Origin: Nocardioides sp.
GTDB taxonomy: Bacteria; Actinomycetota; Actinomycetes; Propionibacteriales; Nocardioidaceae
Length of the DNA: 7,082 nucleotides
Assembly: GCA_003519585.1 (NCBI GenBank)
Contig: DOWL01000027.1
Location: forward strand, 1 to 7,082
Reading direction: 5' to 3'
Below the pieces are notes generated by a model. The model did no database searches. It had not been told where the DNA came from and saw nothing but the letters and a program-made list of their open reading frames with translations. The position numbers and the translations under genes were made by a program. The stretch's first letter is position 1. Each line of letters opens with the position of its first letter. Shown one piece after another: positions 5,386 through 7,082 of the stretch.

Positions 5386-6053
5386 ACCGCGACCACCCGG
5401 TCGACGTAGATGCTCGGCGTCACCACGGTCTCGGGGTCGATCTCCCCCACCTCCACCACCTCGTGCACCTGCGCGATCACCGTCGCCGCGGCGGTGGCCA
5501 TCACCGGCCCGAAATTGCGGGCGGTCTTGCGGTAGACCAGGTTGCCCATCCGGTCGGCCCGGTGCGCGCCGATCAGGGCGACGTCGCCGTGGATGGGGTA
5601 CTCCAGCACGTACGTGCGTCCGTCGATCTCTCGGGTCTCCTTGGGTCCATCGGGCCCTGCGGCGAGCGGCGTACCGACCGCGGTGGGGCAGAAGAACGCC
5701 CCGATCCCGGCGCCGGCCGCGCGCATCCGTTCGGCGAGGTTGCCCTGCGGCACGAGCTCCAGCTCCACCTCACCTGCCCGGTAGAGCCGATCGAAGACCC
5801 ACGAGTCGGACTGGCGGGGGAAGGAGCAGATCACCTTGCGGACCCGCCCCATCGCGAGCAGCGCGGCGAGCCCCGCGTCGCCGTTGCCGGCGTTGTTGGA
5901 GACCACGGTCAGGTCGGTGGCGCCCTGGACGATCAGCGCGTCGATCAGCTCGACCGGCATGCCGGCCATGCCGAACCCGCCGATCAGCACGGTCGACCCG
6001 TCCTCGATGCCCGCCACCGCCTCGGCCGTGGTCTCGCAGATGGCGGTGATCAC
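5382..6053 (-). CDS. pcaI: 3-oxoadipate CoA-transferase, subunit A (PcaI-like)
   Basis: GTG at 6053 gives 223 residues, close to the usual length of PcaI. That codon overlaps the thiolase stop by four bases (GTGA), which is why it is preferred to the upstream frame extension to 6131, which lies within the thiolase gene. Landmarks are the glycine-rich GGFGMAGMP (25-33), SNNAGNG (52-58), CSFPRQSDS (76-84) and VPQGNLAER (101-109), then KETREIDGRTYVLEYP, RKTARNFGP and a C-terminal VVTPSIYVDRVVAV. The SFPRQSDS and NNAGNG segments are especially like characterised PcaI proteins. It forms the CoA-transferase with subunit B, using succinyl-CoA to activate 3-oxoadipate. Relatives include acetoacetate-specific AtoD/ScoA, so substrate assignment rests on motif resemblance and gene order. 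Confidence 0.9.
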   Translation of the reverse strand: MITAICETTAEAVAGIEDGSTVLIGGFGMAGMPVELIDALIVQGATDLTVVSNNAGNGDAGLAALLAMGRVRKVICSFPRQSDSWVFDRLYRAGEVELELVPQGNLAERMRAAGAGIGAFFCPTAVGTPLAAGPDGPKETREIDGRTYVLEYPIHGDVALIGAHRADRMGNLVYRKTARNFGPVMATAAATVIAQVHEVVEVGEIDPETVVTPSIYVDRVVAV

Positions 6054-7082
6054 GCGGCAGACCCGCTCACGTTCTCCAGGACGACCGCAAGCGCCTGGCC
6101 GACCCCGATGCAGATCGCTGCCACGCCCCACCGGTCGCCGGACTCACGCAACCGATGCGCGAGCGTGCCCAGCACGCGGCCTCCGGAGGCGCCCAGCGGG
6201 TGTCCGATGGCGATCGCGCCACCCTTGGCGTTGACGATCTCCGGATCGACCAACCCCTCCTTCAACCACGCGTCCACACACGCCAGCGACTGGACCGCGA
6301 ACGCCTCGTTGAGCTCGACCGCAGCCACATCGGCCCAGGTGATCACGGCCCGGGCCAGCGCCTTCCCGGCGGCCTCGACCGGCGCGAACCCGAAGTCCTG
6401 CGGCAGGTTCGCGTGCGTGCCGCGACCCGCGACCCGAGCCAGCGGATCCAACCCTGGCACCGCGCCCTCGGCGCCGAGCAGCACCGCCGACGCCCCGTCG
6501 TTGAGCGGCGACGCGTTGCCCGCGGTGATGGTGCCACCCTGCTCGGCGGAGCGGAACGACGGATTCAGCCCGGCCAGCTTCGCCGCCGACGAACCCGGCC
6601 GGATGCCCTCGTCGCGGGCCAACTCCACACCCGGAACCCCGACGACGAGCTCGTCGTAGAACCCCGCCTCCCACGCCGCGTCCGCCAGGTTGTGCGACCG
6701 GGCCGCGAACTCGTCCTGCCGCTCCCGCCCGATCGAGAACCGCTCGGCCAACAGCTCGTTGGCCTCACCCAGCGACACCGTCCACTCCGCCGGCATCCGC
6801 TCGTTGACCAGCCGCCACCCCAGCGTCGTCGACACCGCGGTGACATTGCCCGCGGGAAAGGCCCGCGAGGGCTTCGGCAGCACCCACGGCGCGCGCGTCA
6901 TCGACTCGACACCGCCGGCCAGCACCACCTCCGCGTCACCGGCCTCGATCGTCCGCGAGGCCTGCATCGCCGCGTCCAGGGACGACCCGCACAGCCGGTT
7001 GACCGTCACCGCCGGCACCGAGACCGGCAACCCGGCCAACAACACCGCCATCCGACCCACGTTGCGGTTGTCCTCGCCGGCC
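6050..7082 (-). CDS. pcaF: 3-oxoadipyl-CoA / acetyl-CoA thiolase (PcaF-like), N-terminus beyond window edge
   Basis: The frame is open to the right edge: 343 codons are present and it enters as AGEDNRNVGRMAVLLAGLP, so the true start lies outside and about 55-65 residues are missing. The gene does not start at the in-frame GTG at 7060. All thiolase catalytic elements are visible: NRLCGSS with the nucleophilic Cys (6991-6989), GGVESMTRAP, LNDGASAVLL, ELNEAFA, GHPLGASGGR with the catalytic His (6202-6200) and CIGVGQ with the second Cys (6112-6110). The enzyme would cleave 3-oxoadipyl-CoA with CoA to succinyl-CoA and acetyl-CoA, the last step of the beta-ketoadipate pathway. The family also includes degradative thiolases of fatty-acid oxidation. 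The downstream CoA-transferase pair, joined by a GTGA overlap, is what makes PcaF the better call. Confidence 0.88.
   Translation of the reverse strand, partial: AGEDNRNVGRMAVLLAGLPVSVPAVTVNRLCGSSLDAAMQASRTIEAGDAEVVLAGGVESMTRAPWVLPKPSRAFPAGNVTAVSTTLGWRLVNERMPAEWTVSLGEANELLAERFSIGRERQDEFAARSHNLADAAWEAGFYDELVVGVPGVELARDEGIRPGSSAAKLAGLNPSFRSAEQGGTITAGNASPLNDGASAVLLGAEGAVPGLDPLARVAGRGTHANLPQDFGFAPVEAAGKALARAVITWADVAAVELNEAFAVQSLACVDAWLKEGLVDPEIVNAKGGAIAIGHPLGASGGRVLGTLAHRLRESGDRWGVAAICIGVGQALAVVLENVSGSAA

Noticed and set aside
4282..5409. 375-codon plus-strand open frame across the acetyltransferase and CoA-transferase genes
   Set aside because: It is antisense to two genes with strong family motifs and crosses the terminator; a compositional shadow.
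5463..6659. 398-codon plus-strand open frame opposite the CoA-transferase and thiolase genes
   Set aside because: It is antisense to conserved catalytic motifs, and low-complexity Arg/Ser/Pro content marks it as a shadow frame.

Overview
The window is high-GC DNA with strong G/C preference in third codon positions, many GTG starts and 4-nt stop/start overlaps. This fits an actinomycete. The protein sequences look most like those of the Nocardioidaceae, but that is an inference from family resemblance, not from a search.

Layout, left to right. Positions 1-739 (minus) hold the N-terminal three quarters of a hormone-sensitive-lipase-type alpha/beta hydrolase that runs off the left edge. Positions 740-1281 are a non-coding divergent intergenic region. 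It contains a perfect 13-bp inverted repeat (807-819/856-868) and a 56-nt near-perfect palindrome (1061-1116) whose centre carries a consensus DnaA box. Positions 1282-3096 (plus) encode a membrane-anchored DUF4012 protein. Near 2980-2992 its reading frame runs directly into the C-terminal third of a FlaA1/CapD/WbpM-type nucleotide-sugar epimerase/dehydratase, in another frame (about 2985-3641). This looks like a deletion scar inside a former surface-polysaccharide locus, or else an assembly join. A small secreted Ig-like-fold protein (3638-4045) follows, overlapping the epimerase remnant by 4 nt.

The right half is on the minus strand. A RimJ/RimL-like GNAT acetyltransferase (4096-4677) converges on the Ig-like gene. 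Upstream of it, separated by a clear hairpin terminator (4723-4748), is a tightly packed catabolic operon: thiolase (pcaF-like, runs off the right edge), then CoA-transferase subunit A (pcaI-like), then subunit B (pcaJ-like). Both junctions are 4-nt overlaps. Together these three would carry out the last two steps of the beta-ketoadipate pathway: 3-oxoadipate to 3-oxoadipyl-CoA, then to succinyl-CoA plus acetyl-CoA.

I see no CRISPR array, tRNA, rRNA or intact mobile element, and no convincing new multi-gene system. The points most worth a second look are the gene-gene junction near 2985 and the long palindrome at 1061-1116.
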